Assembly: GCA_016938175.1 (NCBI GenBank)
Contig: JAFGVE010000018.1
Span: 1-44,448, forward strand
Reading direction: 5' to 3'
Length of the DNA stretch: 44,448 nucleotides
Source of the DNA: Campylobacterales bacterium
GTDB lineage: Bacteria > Campylobacterota > Campylobacteria > Campylobacterales > Sulfurimonadaceae
The notes beneath the pieces are model-generated. The model was not told the origin of the DNA. It made no database searches and worked only from the letters and a program-made list of their open reading frames with translations. Made by a program: the position numbers and the translations under genes. Positions 1 to 8,918 of the stretch are shown here, piece by piece. Position 1 is the first letter of the stretch. Each line of letters opens with the position of its first letter.

Positions 1-73
1 CGCTTAGCTCAGTTGGTAGAGCGCTACCCTTACAAGGTAGATGTCACTGGTTCGAGTCCAGTAGTGCCCACCA
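1..73 (+). tRNA. tRNA-Val (anticodon UAC), 5' end cut by window edge
   Basis: Cloverleaf with D arm, a five-pair anticodon stem CTACC/GGTAG around loop CTTACAA (anticodon TAC, valine), T arm ACTGG-TTCGAGT-CCAGT and an encoded 3' CCA. The 3' acceptor strand AGTGCCC calls for a 5' strand GGGCGCT, of which only CGCT lies in the window, so about three bases are missing to the left. It is first in a three-tRNA cluster and is probably co-transcribed with the next two. Confidence 0.95.
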
Positions 74-103
74 TTTTCAAAAATAATTACTTACATAAAA
101 AAT

Positions 104-180
104 GCGGTTGTAGTTCAGTTGGTTAGAATACCTGCCTGTCACGCAGGGGGTCGCGAGTTCGAGTCTCGTCAACCGCGCCA
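104..180 (+). tRNA. tRNA-Asp (anticodon GUC)
   Basis: Complete 77-base cloverleaf: acceptor GCGGTTG pairs with CAACCGC, anticodon stem CCTGC/GCAGG encloses loop CTGTCAC (anticodon GTC, aspartate), T loop TTCGAGT, discriminator G and an encoded CCA. It lies 30 bases after tRNA-Val. Confidence 0.97.
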
Positions 181-274
181 CCTATTTTCAGTTATTTACA
201 TATGATTTTTCAACACACATACTTCAGTATGATTCGTTAGAGAGTTACGTATAACTAAGTAGAATACATATTGT

Positions 275-351
275 GCCGACATAGCTCAGTTGGCTAGAGC
301 AGCTGATTTGTAATCAGCAGGCCCGGGGTTCAAATCCTCGTGTCGGCACCA
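275..351 (+). tRNA. tRNA-Thr (anticodon UGU)
   Basis: Complete cloverleaf: acceptor GCCGACA pairs with TGTCGGC, anticodon stem GCTGA/TCAGC encloses loop TTTGTAA (anticodon TGT, threonine), T arm CGGGG-TTCAAAT-CCTCG with one non-Watson-Crick pair, and an encoded CCA. The 94-base spacer before it holds only a small hairpin (218-231) and no gene. Confidence 0.95.
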
Positions 352-393
352 CTCCTTTTTCTTCCCTAATCTACGGGCTTTTCAATAATGTGT

Positions 394-399
394 TATAAT
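394..399 (+). promoter_or_regulatory. Sigma-70 -10 box for mutS
   Basis: TATAAT preceded by TGT, giving an extended -10. It predicts transcription from about position 406, upstream of either mutS start codon. No -35 hexamer is evident, as is usual in Campylobacterota. Confidence 0.6.
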
Positions 400-433
400 C
401 ACAAAATTTTAAAATAAAGTGAACATAATCCGC

Positions 434-3400
434 ATGCTTTCATCTGACGTTAATGACATTTTAAACAATAAAGAGAGACTCCTCACACAGATATATTTTG
501 ACCTGCAGCAGCATTTTGAAGCAAAGTATGGGCATGATACTGTGGTGTTTATGGAAATCGGAACCTTTTTTGAAGTCTATGAGGTCAATAACGATGAAGA
601 ACAGATTGGCAAAGCAAAAGAGATAGCAGAGCTTCTTAATATCCAACTCACGAAAAAAAATAAGAATATAGTAGAAAATTCAGATAAAAACCCACTTCTA
701 GCAGGAGTTCCGGCTGTCAGTTTTGAACGCTATCTTAGCAGACTGATTGCCGAGCAAAAATATACAGTTATTGTTGTAAAACAAAAAGGAAATCCTCCTA
801 AAATTAGCCGTTATATTTCTCAAATAGTTTCACCTGGAACAAACTTTGATCATATAGTTGACAATGATGATAACTACATTGTTTCTTTACTGATAGATAA
901 TTTTCGAGGTATATATACTGTGGGGTATAGTGCGATAGATGTTACAACAGGAAAAACGTGGCTCTATGAGACTCACGGAACAAGTGAAGACCCTGCATAT
1001 GGACTTGATGAGGTGTTTAATCTTTTAAACGTTCACAAGACGAGTGAGGTTGTTGTTACATTTTTAGATGGTGTACGAGACCAACGCCACGTTATGCAGT
1101 ATTTGGAAATTCCAGAACACTATCATTACTCTGTGAATAATGAGAGACCTAAAATTGAATTTCAGAATGAATTATTTAAAGAGGTTTATCAGATTCAGTC
1201 CCTTTTATCACCAATTGAGCATTTAGATCTTGAACGTTCACCGATGATTACCGAAGCTCTTGCGATTTTAATTCATTTTGTTATAGAGCATGACTATCAT
1301 ATTATTCAAAAAATGGCTCTTCCACGTTTAATAGATAATAAACGTTTCATGTACCTTGGGAACTCTGCATTAGAGCAGATGGGAATTATTTCAAAAGATA
1401 AAAAAGAGTTTACACTTTTAAGAATGCTCGATAGAAGCGCAACAGCTATAGGACGTAGGCTTTTAAAAGAGAGACTCTTAAATCCGATTATGGAAAAAGA
1501 AGAGTTAGAGCGTCGATATAACTTGATAGAAAAAGTTGCTTCACATACACGCTATCTTGATGAGACCATGCGTGGTATTTATGACCTTGAACGTTTATCG
1601 CGTCGTCTCTCTTTAGCGAGACTGCATCCATTTGAAATGAATCATCTTTATGAGTCTATGCTGAGTGTAAAGGAGTTGATGCTTTATGTTAAAAAACATA
1701 AAATTCAAAAAACACCTTTTCATGAAAGTGAGGTTGAAGAGTTTTTACGTGACGTCAGTAAAAGTATAGACCTTGATGTATCTCGCCGTTTTACGAATGC
1801 AACAGTTGATGAGAACTTTTTAATGCAGGGTGTTGACGAAACACTTGATACCCTTGTCAAAGAGAACTCAGTTATGCTCATTGCTTTTGAAGATATCATG
1901 CAAAAGATAGAGCAGATGCTATTAGATGTGAATGCAGGAAGTACAAATAGACTTGTTACTTTGGGATTACTCGAAAAAGAGGGTTACTATATCTCTTTAA
2001 GTAAAAACAGATACTCTCTAATAGAAGCAGAGTTTAAAAAGCATGAAGAGTTTGGGATATACAGTGTTAAAAAATTAACAAACTCTGTAAAAATAACCTC
2101 TACGTTTACAGATAATCTCTCCGATAAAATTATGAAAAACCGTAGAAAAATTATTACTTTGGCAAAAGAGAAATATGTTCAATTACAAACTGTATATGAG
2201 CGTAGATACTCTTTACTTTTTGATAGGGTTATTTCATATGTTTCTGATTTAGACGTTGGTGTAAGTTCGTCTAAAGTTGCTGAAAACTATAAACACTCAC
2301 GCCCAATGATAATAGAAGCAAAAGAGGATGAAAATTTTATGCAGATAATGCAGTTACGACATCCTCTTATCGAGATGCAGGAGCGTGGAGGACTTTATGT
2401 CCCAAATGATGTTGTGATGGGTAATAGAGACTATATGGATTTACCACATCCAGATACGGTAATGCTTAATGTTAGTCTACATGATGGACATGATATTAAC
2501 GGTGTATTACTTTATGGAATAAATTCTAGCGGAAAGTCATCTCTCATGAAGAGTATAGGCATCGCTACCTTAATGGCACAATCAGGATTTTTTGTCTCAG
2601 CTGCTGTTATGAAGTTTACCTTATTTGATTCAATTTTTACCCGTATAGTCTCTAAAGATAATCTTGCAAAGGGACTCTCCACGTTTGCAGTAGAGATGTT
2701 GGAGTTAAAAAATATATTTAACCGTGCAACTACACGCTCACTTGTTTTAGGAGATGAGATAAGTCATGGAACAGAGACTCTCTCAGGTGTTGCTATCGTA
2801 GCCTCTGCAATTCAAAAACTTGCTAAAACACGTTGTCTATTTCTCTTTGCTACGCATTTACATCAACTATCAACTATGCAGGAGATTACAAGGTTACAAA
2901 ATGTTGTAGATTTACACTTAAGTGTGGAGTATGATGAAGTACAAGATAAATTAGTGTTTAACCGTGTACTACAAGAGGGAAGTGGCAGTAGTATTTATGG
3001 TCTTGAATTTGCAAAATCTCTACATATGGATAGTGAATTTTTAGATGTTGCCAACAGTATCCGTAAACGTCTTGCTAAAGATTTTGATGAACTTGAACTG
3101 TTGGTTAAGAAAAAAACGAGTAAGTATAATAAAGAGCTCTACGTTACAAAATGTGTTATCTGTGGAGCTTTGGCAGAAGATGTACATCATATAAAAGAGC
3201 GTTCATTAGCAGATAAGGCAGGTTTTATAGGTCATTTTCATAAAGATAACAAAAATAATCTCATTCCACTATGTAAAGAGCACCATAATCAAATTCATGA
3301 AGGAAAACTTCATGTAAATGGCTTTGTCATGACTTCTAAAGGTTTAGAGTTACGTTTTGAAGAGCAGATGCGCAAAGAGAAAGAAGAAGTTGTAGAAGAA

Positions 3401-3475
3401 CCTCAAATAAATGAAAATATTCAAACAGAAACACTAGATGAAAAGCCTAAGCCTTTTGTACTTGATGATTGGTAG
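434..3475 (+). CDS. mutS: MutS7-type DNA mismatch repair ATPase with C-terminal HNH nuclease
   Basis: About 1013 residues. Mismatch-binding domain I is at the N-terminus with the Phe-x-Glu motif in GTFFEVYE (F45-F46-E47). Connector, lever and clamp domains follow. The ABC ATPase has Walker [10 protein letters not shown] (from about residue 695), a D-E Walker B (774-775) and FATHLHQL. The C-terminus carries an HNH endonuclease: CxxC at 907-910, HH at 918-919, then [11 protein letters not shown] with C947 and H951, which look like a zinc-ribbon HNH. Canonical MutS is about 850 residues and has no nuclease. This architecture is known as MutS7, found in Campylobacterota, some giant viruses and octocoral mitochondria. 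It may bind mismatches and nick DNA in one protein, possibly bypassing MutL/MutH (inference). ATG at 434 is preferred; an in-frame GTG at 419 would add five residues, and neither has a strong ribosome binding site. Confidence 0.93.
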   Translation: MLSSDVNDILNNKERLLTQIYFDLQQHFEAKYGHDTVVFMEIGTFFEVYEVNNDEEQIGKAKEIAELLNIQLTKKNKNIVENSDKNPLLAGVPAVSFERYLSRLIAEQKYTVIVVKQKGNPPKISRYISQIVSPGTNFDHIVDNDDNYIVSLLIDNFRGIYTVGYSAIDVTTGKTWLYETHGTSEDPAYGLDEVFNLLNVHKTSEVVVTFLDGVRDQRHVMQYLEIPEHYHYSVNNERPKIEFQNELFKEVYQIQSLLSPIEHLDLERSPMITEALAILIHFVIEHDYHIIQKMALPRLIDNKRFMYLGNSALEQMGIISKDKKEFTLLRMLDRSATAIGRRLLKERLLNPIMEKEELERRYNLIEKVASHTRYLDETMRGIYDLERLSRRLSLARLHPFEMNHLYESMLSVKELMLYVKKHKIQKTPFHESEVEEFLRDVSKSIDLDVSRRFTNATVDENFLMQGVDETLDTLVKENSVMLIAFEDIMQKIEQMLLDVNAGSTNRLVTLGLLEKEGYYISLSKNRYSLIEAEFKKHEEFGIYSVKKLTNSVKITSTFTDNLSDKIMKNRRKIITLAKEKYVQLQTVYERRYSLLFDRVISYVSDLDVGVSSSKVAENYKHSRPMIIEAKEDENFMQIMQLRHPLIEMQERGGLYVPNDVVMGNRDYMDLPHPDTVMLNVSLHDGHDINGVLLYGINSSGKSSLMKSIGIATLMAQSGFFVSAAVMKFTLFDSIFTRIVSKDNLAKGLSTFAVEMLELKNIFNRATTRSLVLGDEISHGTETLSGVAIVASAIQKLAKTRCLFLFATHLHQLSTMQEITRLQNVVDLHLSVEYDEVQDKLVFNRVLQEGSGSSIYGLEFAKSLHMDSEFLDVANSIRKRLAKDFDELELLVKKKTSKYNKELYVTKCVICGALAEDVHHIKERSLADKAGFIGHFHKDNKNNLIPLCKEHHNQIHEGKLHVNGFVMTSKGLELRFEEQMRKEKEEVVEEPQINENIQTETLDEKPKPFVLDDW

Positions 3476-3493
3476 GAGATAAGCTCCTAAACC
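3471..3493. terminator. Candidate bidirectional hairpin terminator between convergent genes
   Basis: TAGGAG pairs with CTCCTA around loop ATAAG, and GGT/ACC can extend the stem across a bulge. It overlaps the mutS stop codon and lies before the convergent YqeY-like gene. A T-rich tract follows in the plus direction. The stem is short, so efficiency is uncertain. Confidence 0.4.
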
Positions 3494-3509
3494 AAAATTT
3501 ATTTGTTAA

Positions 3510-3950
3510 TTAAAGAAGTGTTTTTACCATCTCATTTATACGTTTACCATCTGCTTTTCCAGAAAGCTCTTTACTCGCAACACCCATGACTTTTCCCATG
3601 TCTTTCATACTTTGCGCACCAACTTGAGTGATGATTTCTTTGAGTGCAGTTGTGAGCTCTTCATCAGAGAGTTGTGCAGGAAGGTAAACTTCATAGCATG
3701 CAATTTCATCAAGCTCAATTTGCAAGAGATCATCTCTTCCAGCCGCTTTATATTGTTCAGCTGCATCGTTACGGCGTTTTACTTGTGTTTGTATGATTTT
3801 AATAACATCTTCATCATTTAACTCTTTACGCTCATCAACTTCAATCTGCTTAAATGCAGAAGTAAGTAGACGAAGAGCATCACGTTTTTTGATATCTTTG
3901 GTTTTCATTGCAGTTTTTAAATCGTTATGGATAGTCTCTTTGAGTGACAT
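3510..3950 (-). CDS. GatB/YqeY domain-containing protein
   Basis: 146 residues, the usual length for the stand-alone YqeY family. It resembles the C-terminal tRNA-binding domain of the amidotransferase subunit GatB. Family signatures visible are KxRDALRLL near the N-terminus, YLPAQLSDEEL near residue 90, and KDMGKVMG followed by GKADGKRINEMVK at the C-terminus. The family is cytosolic, and its function outside GatB is not firmly established. The gene stands alone, convergent with mutS and divergent from flgH. The ribosome binding site AAGGAG precedes the ATG. Confidence 0.9.
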   Translation of the reverse strand: MSLKETIHNDLKTAMKTKDIKKRDALRLLTSAFKQIEVDERKELNDEDVIKIIQTQVKRRNDAAEQYKAAGRDDLLQIELDEIACYEVYLPAQLSDEELTTALKEIITQVGAQSMKDMGKVMGVASKELSGKADGKRINEMVKTLL

Positions 3951-3963
3951 CTTTTCTCCTTGT

Positions 3964-3980
3964 TTGGAACTAAAATTGCT
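3964..3980 (+). promoter_or_regulatory. Sigma-54 (RpoN) promoter of flgH
   Basis: TTGGAAC and TTGCT place GG at 3966-3967 and GC at 3978-3979, exactly ten bases apart, as RpoN requires and as in the Campylobacter/Helicobacter flagellar consensus. Transcription would begin near 3991, about 30 bases before the flgH ATG. Confidence 0.8.
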
Positions 3981-4020
3981 AGAATTATAGCCAAAGAGAG
4001 TCCACTATCAAAGAGAATAT

Positions 4021-4746
4021 ATGAAACAAACATTATCACTAGTTTTGACATCAGCTATCACACTATTTTATTTAAGTGGATGTACTGCTCACCTAACAGA
4101 TCCTGAAATAGATTTTGAACCTCCAAAATATGTTGAAGAGATGCCCGCACAAGAGGACCCAAAAGATTATACAAGTACCGGAAGCATATTTGGACAAGGT
4201 GATAATCCTCTCTTCTCAGACCATAAAGCAATGCATGCAAATGATATTGTAACAGTGGTAATATCAGAGACAGCGACAAGTTCCAATACAGGTTCAAAAG
4301 CCTTAACGGAGAGCGATGATATATCTCTGGGTGGAGGTATTTTTTCAAATACAGGATCTGCAAATTCTATGGTTAGCAAAGCAACCAACGGTGTTAATGG
4401 TTTTAGTGACATTGGATTTAGCTCCTCTTCTGCAACTTCATACACTGGTGCAGGAAGTGCTACAAAAGATGCTAGCTTTACAACTACAGTTTCTGCTAGA
4501 ATAGTGAAAGTACTTCAAAATGGAAACTACTTTATTTCTGGTCGTCGTGAGATACTCATTGATGATCAAAAACAGCTTGTTCAGATAAGTGGTGTAATCC
4601 GTCCGTATGATATAGATCAAAACAATAGGATTAACTCTTCTCAGATGAGTGATGCTAAAATATTATATAAAACACAAGGGGATGTTGACCGTGCGACAAA
4701 ACAGGGGTGGGGAACACAAATTATTGAGGCTGTTTGGCCTTTTTAG
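4021..4746 (+). CDS. flgH: Flagellar L-ring protein FlgH
   Basis: 241 residues. It forms the L ring of the flagellar basal body in the outer membrane, where the rod passes through. The N-terminus is a lipoprotein signal with lipobox LSGC (Cys at about residue 21). The family core follows: GSIFGQGDNPLFSDHKAMHANDIVTVVISE, split here as GSIFGQ and NDIVTVVISE, a Ser/Gly-rich low-complexity stretch, then NGNYFISGRREI and a C-terminal GWGTQIIEAVWPF. Length is normal for FlgH. An RpoN promoter lies upstream, the expected class for rod, ring and hook genes in Campylobacterota. The 3' end overlaps the start of the next gene, so the two are likely co-transcribed. Confidence 0.96.
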   Translation: MKQTLSLVLTSAITLFYLSGCTAHLTDPEIDFEPPKYVEEMPAQEDPKDYTSTGSIFGQGDNPLFSDHKAMHANDIVTVVISETATSSNTGSKALTESDDISLGGGIFSNTGSANSMVSKATNGVNGFSDIGFSSSSATSYTGAGSATKDASFTTTVSARIVKVLQNGNYFISGRREILIDDQKQLVQISGVIRPYDIDQNNRINSSQMSDAKILYKTQGDVDRATKQGWGTQIIEAVWPF

Positions 4747-6157
4747 CGTAACGCTATTTTTAATAGGTTCTTCACTTTTTGCAAGTTTTGAGGATTTTAA
4801 ACGTCAACAAGATAGTTCATTTCAACACTACAAAGATGTAAACGACGAGGCATTTAGCAACTATCTTAAAGCACAATGGGAAGAGTATACTGCTAAACAG
4901 AGTGCCCCTTTTTACGAAAAATCAAAACCAAAAAACATACTTCCTAAACAAGCTCAAGAGATAAAAAGTGTCGGACCACGTGTTTTGATTCACCTTGATA
5001 CTCCTACAAAAATAAGTGAAGATATAGCTCCCAAAGAATTTGATGAAAATATTTCCAAGGCAGATGTTACTTTCGATTTTTTTGGCGCAAATTTAGGTTT
5101 TACAGTTGCACCCACAATAAAGGATGCAAAGTTTTATCCATATTCACAAGTCGGTATAGCAAACTTTTTTGATGTGATGGCATCAAGTGACTATGAACCT
5201 CTTGTGACACAATTACAAGCTGTTAAAAATACTCTCATACTCAATGACTGGGGGATTTGTCTACTTGTAGACAAACTTGCAAGAGAGGTATATTCATCTG
5301 ATGACGAAGCAAAACTTTTTACATGGTTTTTGTTAAATAAGATAGGTTATAACGTTAAAATTGGCATTTCTTCTAAACATATAGTCCTAATGCATTACAG
5401 TGAGAAGATAATTTATGCTACCCCAAGTTATAGTTTTGATACTAAAAAGTTTTACCTTTTACCTTTACATAGTTCTTACAATAAAGGTATGAGAGTCTAC
5501 TCGTATAAACAGGACTATCCAGGTGCTACAAAGGCATTGGATTTGACACTAAAAACTCTTCCTAGCTTTCCAGAAGCTTTTGCAGAGAAAAATTTACGTT
5601 TTAAACAATTTGGCAAAGAGTATGTCATAGCCTTTAATTATAATGAAAACCTTATGAGTTTTATGGCGACCTACCCGCAAGCTGATTATGAGACTTTTTT
5701 TAATGCACCTATGCAAGAGAGTACATATGAGCAAATAGCAAAAGAGATTAAAGCACATATAGATGGAAAACGGGCAAGTGTTGCTATGAACTTTGTGCTT
5801 AATTTTGTGCAGAATGCATTTGTTTATGAACGTGACGATGAACAGTTTGGACGAGAGAAAGTCATGTTCGCACAAGAGACTTTGATATACGACAAATCAG
5901 ATTGCGAGGATAGGGCTATTTTATTTGCATACTTGATGAAAAGACTCTTTCATATAGGTGTTATAGGGGTAAAATATAGTGATCATATGGCGACGGCTCT
6001 TTATATTCCTCTGGATGGTGATAGTGTAAAAGTAGGTACAAAAAAGTTTGTAGTAGCAGATCCAACGTACATTAATGCGAATATTGGACAAAGTATGCCA
6101 CAATACAAGTCTAAGATTCCACAGAGTTTTATTGTAGTAAAGAGAGATGGTGTGTAG
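4724..6157 (+). CDS. Secreted transglutaminase-like (cysteine peptidase fold) protein
   Basis: About 477 residues from the proposed TTG start. The N-terminus MRLFGLFSVTLFLIGSSLFA is a good Sec signal peptide. The C-terminal third carries a transglutaminase-fold catalytic triad: Cys394 in KSDCEDRA, His421 in YSDHMATAL and Asp446 in VADPTY. The middle part is not recognised. The substrate is unknown; the fold includes peptidases, cross-linking enzymes and pseudo-enzymes. The start is uncertain: an in-frame ATG at 4682 has AAGGGG directly against it, with no spacing, while TTG at 4724 gives the cleanest signal peptide. Both lie inside flgH in another frame. The next gene starts after a two-base gap and encodes a c-di-GMP phosphodiesterase, so a shared role is likely. 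Confidence 0.75.
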   Translation: MRLFGLFSVTLFLIGSSLFASFEDFKRQQDSSFQHYKDVNDEAFSNYLKAQWEEYTAKQSAPFYEKSKPKNILPKQAQEIKSVGPRVLIHLDTPTKISEDIAPKEFDENISKADVTFDFFGANLGFTVAPTIKDAKFYPYSQVGIANFFDVMASSDYEPLVTQLQAVKNTLILNDWGICLLVDKLAREVYSSDDEAKLFTWFLLNKIGYNVKIGISSKHIVLMHYSEKIIYATPSYSFDTKKFYLLPLHSSYNKGMRVYSYKQDYPGATKALDLTLKTLPSFPEAFAEKNLRFKQFGKEYVIAFNYNENLMSFMATYPQADYETFFNAPMQESTYEQIAKEIKAHIDGKRASVAMNFVLNFVQNAFVYERDDEQFGREKVMFAQETLIYDKSDCEDRAILFAYLMKRLFHIGVIGVKYSDHMATALYIPLDGDSVKVGTKKFVVADPTYINANIGQSMPQYKSKIPQSFIVVKRDGV

Positions 6158-6159
6158 TA

Positions 6160-7380
6160 ATGAGTCAAAATCATAAAAACGGTACTTACGATGAACTTAT
6201 AGAAGAGCTTCGCAAAGAGAGTAAGTCTGTTAATTTTTTTCTCATAAATATTGATAATTTTTCTAACATAAATAGTGCATATGGTTATGAAATAGGTACA
6301 GAAGTTTTAAATGAAGTGATAAAGTACTTAGAACTTTGTAAACCTGAAAATGCAAAACTTTATAATTTTTATTCAGATAAGTTTGTTTTTATAGATGAAC
6401 GTTATTTAAATGAGAATGAAGTTAAAAGTATTGCAGAGGCTATTCTCTCATTTTTTTCCCAATTAGAGTTCTTTGTGCACGGTATTGAGATGCGTATATC
6501 TTTAAGTATTGGCATCTCACAAGACAAGGGACTTATAAATATTTCACAGGCAGAGACTGCTATTGATGAGCTTCGAAAAGCAAAACGTCATCACTTTTAT
6601 ATATTTGATGAGAACTCTGAATATGTTCAAAATCAAAAAAGAAATATACACTGGATACTCAAAATAAAAGAGGCAGTAGAAAATGAGGATATCCTTGCTT
6701 ATTTTCAGCCAATAGTTAATAATACAACAGGTAGGGTAGAGAAGTATGAATGTTTAGCTAGACTCAAAGATGCCGATGAGATAATTTCTCCATACTATTT
6801 TTTGGATGCAGCTCGTGTAACTGGGAATCTTTCATACGTTACTCGTTCTCTGATAATGCAAAGCTTTAAGAAGTTTAGCGGTACGAATTATGAGTTCTCC
6901 ATAAATATTGCGGCTTCAGATTTTTTACTTGATTATTTAGAATTTTTTCTATTAAAAAATGCAAAAAAATACAATATTGACCCATCTAAAGTTGTTTTAG
7001 AGATGCTTGAAGATATTACTACGCTTGATAAAGGTACGACATTACAACAACTCAATAGTCTTCGTGAAAAAGGTTTCAAACTTGCCATTGATGATTTTGG
7101 AGCGGAGAACTCAAACCTTTCAAGGCTTTTAGAAATTCATCCTGATTATTTAAAAATAGATGGACAGTTTATAAAGAATATTGTTACAGATAAAAAAAGT
7201 CAAATTATTGTTGATGGTATTGTCGCTATTTGTAAAAAGAGCGATATTAAAATAATAGCTGAGTATGTTCATGATAAAGAGGTCCAAGATAAGATAGAAT
7301 CCTTGGGAATTGAGTATTCCCAAGGATATTATTTTGGAAAACCAAAGGCAGAGCTACTAGAGAATGAAAAAGTATTCTAG
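6160..7380 (+). CDS. Degenerate GGDEF plus EAL domain protein, probable c-di-GMP phosphodiesterase
   Basis: 406 residues with no membrane segment. Residues about 20-150 have the GGDEF fold (IDNFSNINSAYGYEIG) but the signature is replaced by YSDKF, so cyclase activity is unlikely. Residues about 165-400 form an EAL domain. The EAL motif reads ECL (YECLARL), and other metal and catalytic positions appear present: Asn in SINIAAS, Glu in VLEMLE, Asp-Asp in IDDFGAENS, Lys in DYLKIDG, Glu in IAEYV and Gln in QGYYFGKP. Hydrolysis of c-di-GMP is therefore plausible. The gene follows the transglutaminase-like gene by two bases and its 3' end overlaps the convergent SulP gene by four bases. Confidence 0.88.
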   Translation: MSQNHKNGTYDELIEELRKESKSVNFFLINIDNFSNINSAYGYEIGTEVLNEVIKYLELCKPENAKLYNFYSDKFVFIDERYLNENEVKSIAEAILSFFSQLEFFVHGIEMRISLSIGISQDKGLINISQAETAIDELRKAKRHHFYIFDENSEYVQNQKRNIHWILKIKEAVENEDILAYFQPIVNNTTGRVEKYECLARLKDADEIISPYYFLDAARVTGNLSYVTRSLIMQSFKKFSGTNYEFSINIAASDFLLDYLEFFLLKNAKKYNIDPSKVVLEMLEDITTLDKGTTLQQLNSLREKGFKLAIDDFGAENSNLSRLLEIHPDYLKIDGQFIKNIVTDKKSQIIVDGIVAICKKSDIKIIAEYVHDKEVQDKIESLGIEYSQGYYFGKPKAELLENEKVF

Positions 7381-8915
7381 TAGTTAAATGCGACTTTATA
7401 AGTAGGGTCGTCTTCCTCGTAAGAACAATGTGGACCTGCATGTTTAAGAATAGCCTTACAGTCTGCAGAGAGATGACGAAGTAGAAGGCTTTTTCCTGCT
7501 TCTTCATATTTTTTTACCATTGCATCAATCGCTTCCACACCTGAAAAATCCAAAACTCTGGCATTTTTAAAGTCTATGACTACGCGTGGTGGATCTTGTT
7601 CAACACTAAAATTATCTGAGAAAGTTGTTGCACTTGCAAAGAAGAGGGGACCTTGTAGTGTGTAAACCTTTGTACCATCCTCTTCAGTATGTGTTTTAGC
7701 CCAAATACGTGCATGTTTCCATGCAAAAACCAGTGCAGAGATAATAACTCCTGAAATAACAGCGATAGCTAAGTCTTCAAATACTGTAATGATAGTTACA
7801 CTAATCATTACAAATACATCAGCACGAGGCATATGTTTTAAGTGGGAAAAGCTTGACCATTCAAAGGTACCAATACTTACCATAAACATAATTCCAACTA
7901 AAACACCTACGGGAATAATATTTAAAAGATCTGTTAAAGAGATAACTAGCAGTAAAAGCCCAACAGCGGCTACAAATGATGAGAGACGTCCAAGTCCACC
8001 GGAAGTGAAGTTAATAATACTCTGCCCAATCATAGCACAGCCTGCCATTCCACCAAAGAAACCACTCGCCATATTACCACAGCCAAGAGCAATACACTCT
8101 TGATTTCCACTTCCTCGCTCACCACTCATCTCATCGAGTACGGCTAGTGTTAAAAGGGACTCTATGAGACCTACTAGAGCCATAATAAGCGCGTATGGGA
8201 GAACCATTATAAATGCTTCAAAACTAAAAAAAGTTTCAGGAAGTATGAAATTTGGAAGCTCTCCTTTAAATTCACTCAAATTGGCAAGTGAGCCAACTGT
8301 AATAGTTTCGATATTGAATAGATAAACTATAAGGGTTAGCATTATGATTGCTACAAGTCCAGAAGGAACAGCCTTTGTAAGTTTTGGTAAGAGATACATA
8401 ACGAGCATTGTAATACCAACAATAAGGTACATTGTAATACCTTGATCCTCAAAAAATTTAAACTGTGCCATAGCAATCACTATTGCAAGTCCATTTACAA
8501 ATCCATAAAGAGCGGGTTGCGGAACAAGACGGATGAATTTTCCAAGTTTAAAAAGACCAAAAGCTACTTGAATAGCCCCTGCAAGAATTGTAGCAAGGAG
8601 TAGATAGTGCAGGGCACCCATGTATAGTGCATCGCCACTTAGCCCTTGTGCAGATAGTGTGGCATTCGCTTCAAGCATCAGACCAATCATTACAACTGCA
8701 ACACTACCTGTAGCTCCGGAAATCATTCCTGGTTTTCCGCCAATGAGTGAAGTAATGAGTCCAATGATAAAGGCAGCATAAAGTCCGACTATAGGACTTA
8801 CACCTGCAATAAAACTAAAGGCTATAGCTTCTGGTACTAAAGCTACTGCTACAACTAACCCTGAGAGCACATCATTTTTAACATTTTGCGAAGAGTACTT
8901 TTTGATGTCAAACAA
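7377..8915 (-). CDS. SulP family inorganic anion transporter with STAS domain
   Basis: 512 residues. The N-terminal part holds the SulP hallmark VALVPEAIAFSFIAGVSP and about 10-14 membrane helices of the SLC26/SulP fold. From about residue 415 a cytoplasmic STAS domain follows (VYTLQGPLFFASA, then VVIDFKNARVLDFSGVEAID). Family members carry sulfate, bicarbonate or other anions, and the substrate cannot be told from sequence. The gene follows valS after a three-base gap, so co-transcription is likely. The ATG at 8915 lies in a typical position. Confidence 0.93.
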   Translation of the reverse strand: MFDIKKYSSQNVKNDVLSGLVVAVALVPEAIAFSFIAGVSPIVGLYAAFIIGLITSLIGGKPGMISGATGSVAVVMIGLMLEANATLSAQGLSGDALYMGALHYLLLATILAGAIQVAFGLFKLGKFIRLVPQPALYGFVNGLAIVIAMAQFKFFEDQGITMYLIVGITMLVMYLLPKLTKAVPSGLVAIIMLTLIVYLFNIETITVGSLANLSEFKGELPNFILPETFFSFEAFIMVLPYALIMALVGLIESLLTLAVLDEMSGERGSGNQECIALGCGNMASGFFGGMAGCAMIGQSIINFTSGGLGRLSSFVAAVGLLLLVISLTDLLNIIPVGVLVGIMFMVSIGTFEWSSFSHLKHMPRADVFVMISVTIITVFEDLAIAVISGVIISALVFAWKHARIWAKTHTEEDGTKVYTLQGPLFFASATTFSDNFSVEQDPPRVVIDFKNARVLDFSGVEAIDAMVKKYEEAGKSLLLRHLSADCKAILKHAGPHCSYEEDDPTYKVAFNY

Positions 8916-8918
8916 TCT

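Noticed and set aside
218..231. Small hairpin between tRNA-Asp and tRNA-Thr as a terminator
   Set aside because: Five-pair stem with a four-base loop and no T run; more likely spacer structure or chance.
461..646. Minus-strand reading frames inside mutS and similar frames inside valS, hslU, ligA and others
   Set aside because: They are antisense to strongly conserved coding sequence and show no family signature or ribosome binding site.
4724..7380. A true LapG/LapD pair
   Set aside because: LapD has a transmembrane/periplasmic sensor and degenerate EAL; here the EAL protein is soluble and seems intact, and the transglutaminase-like protein is over twice LapG size.
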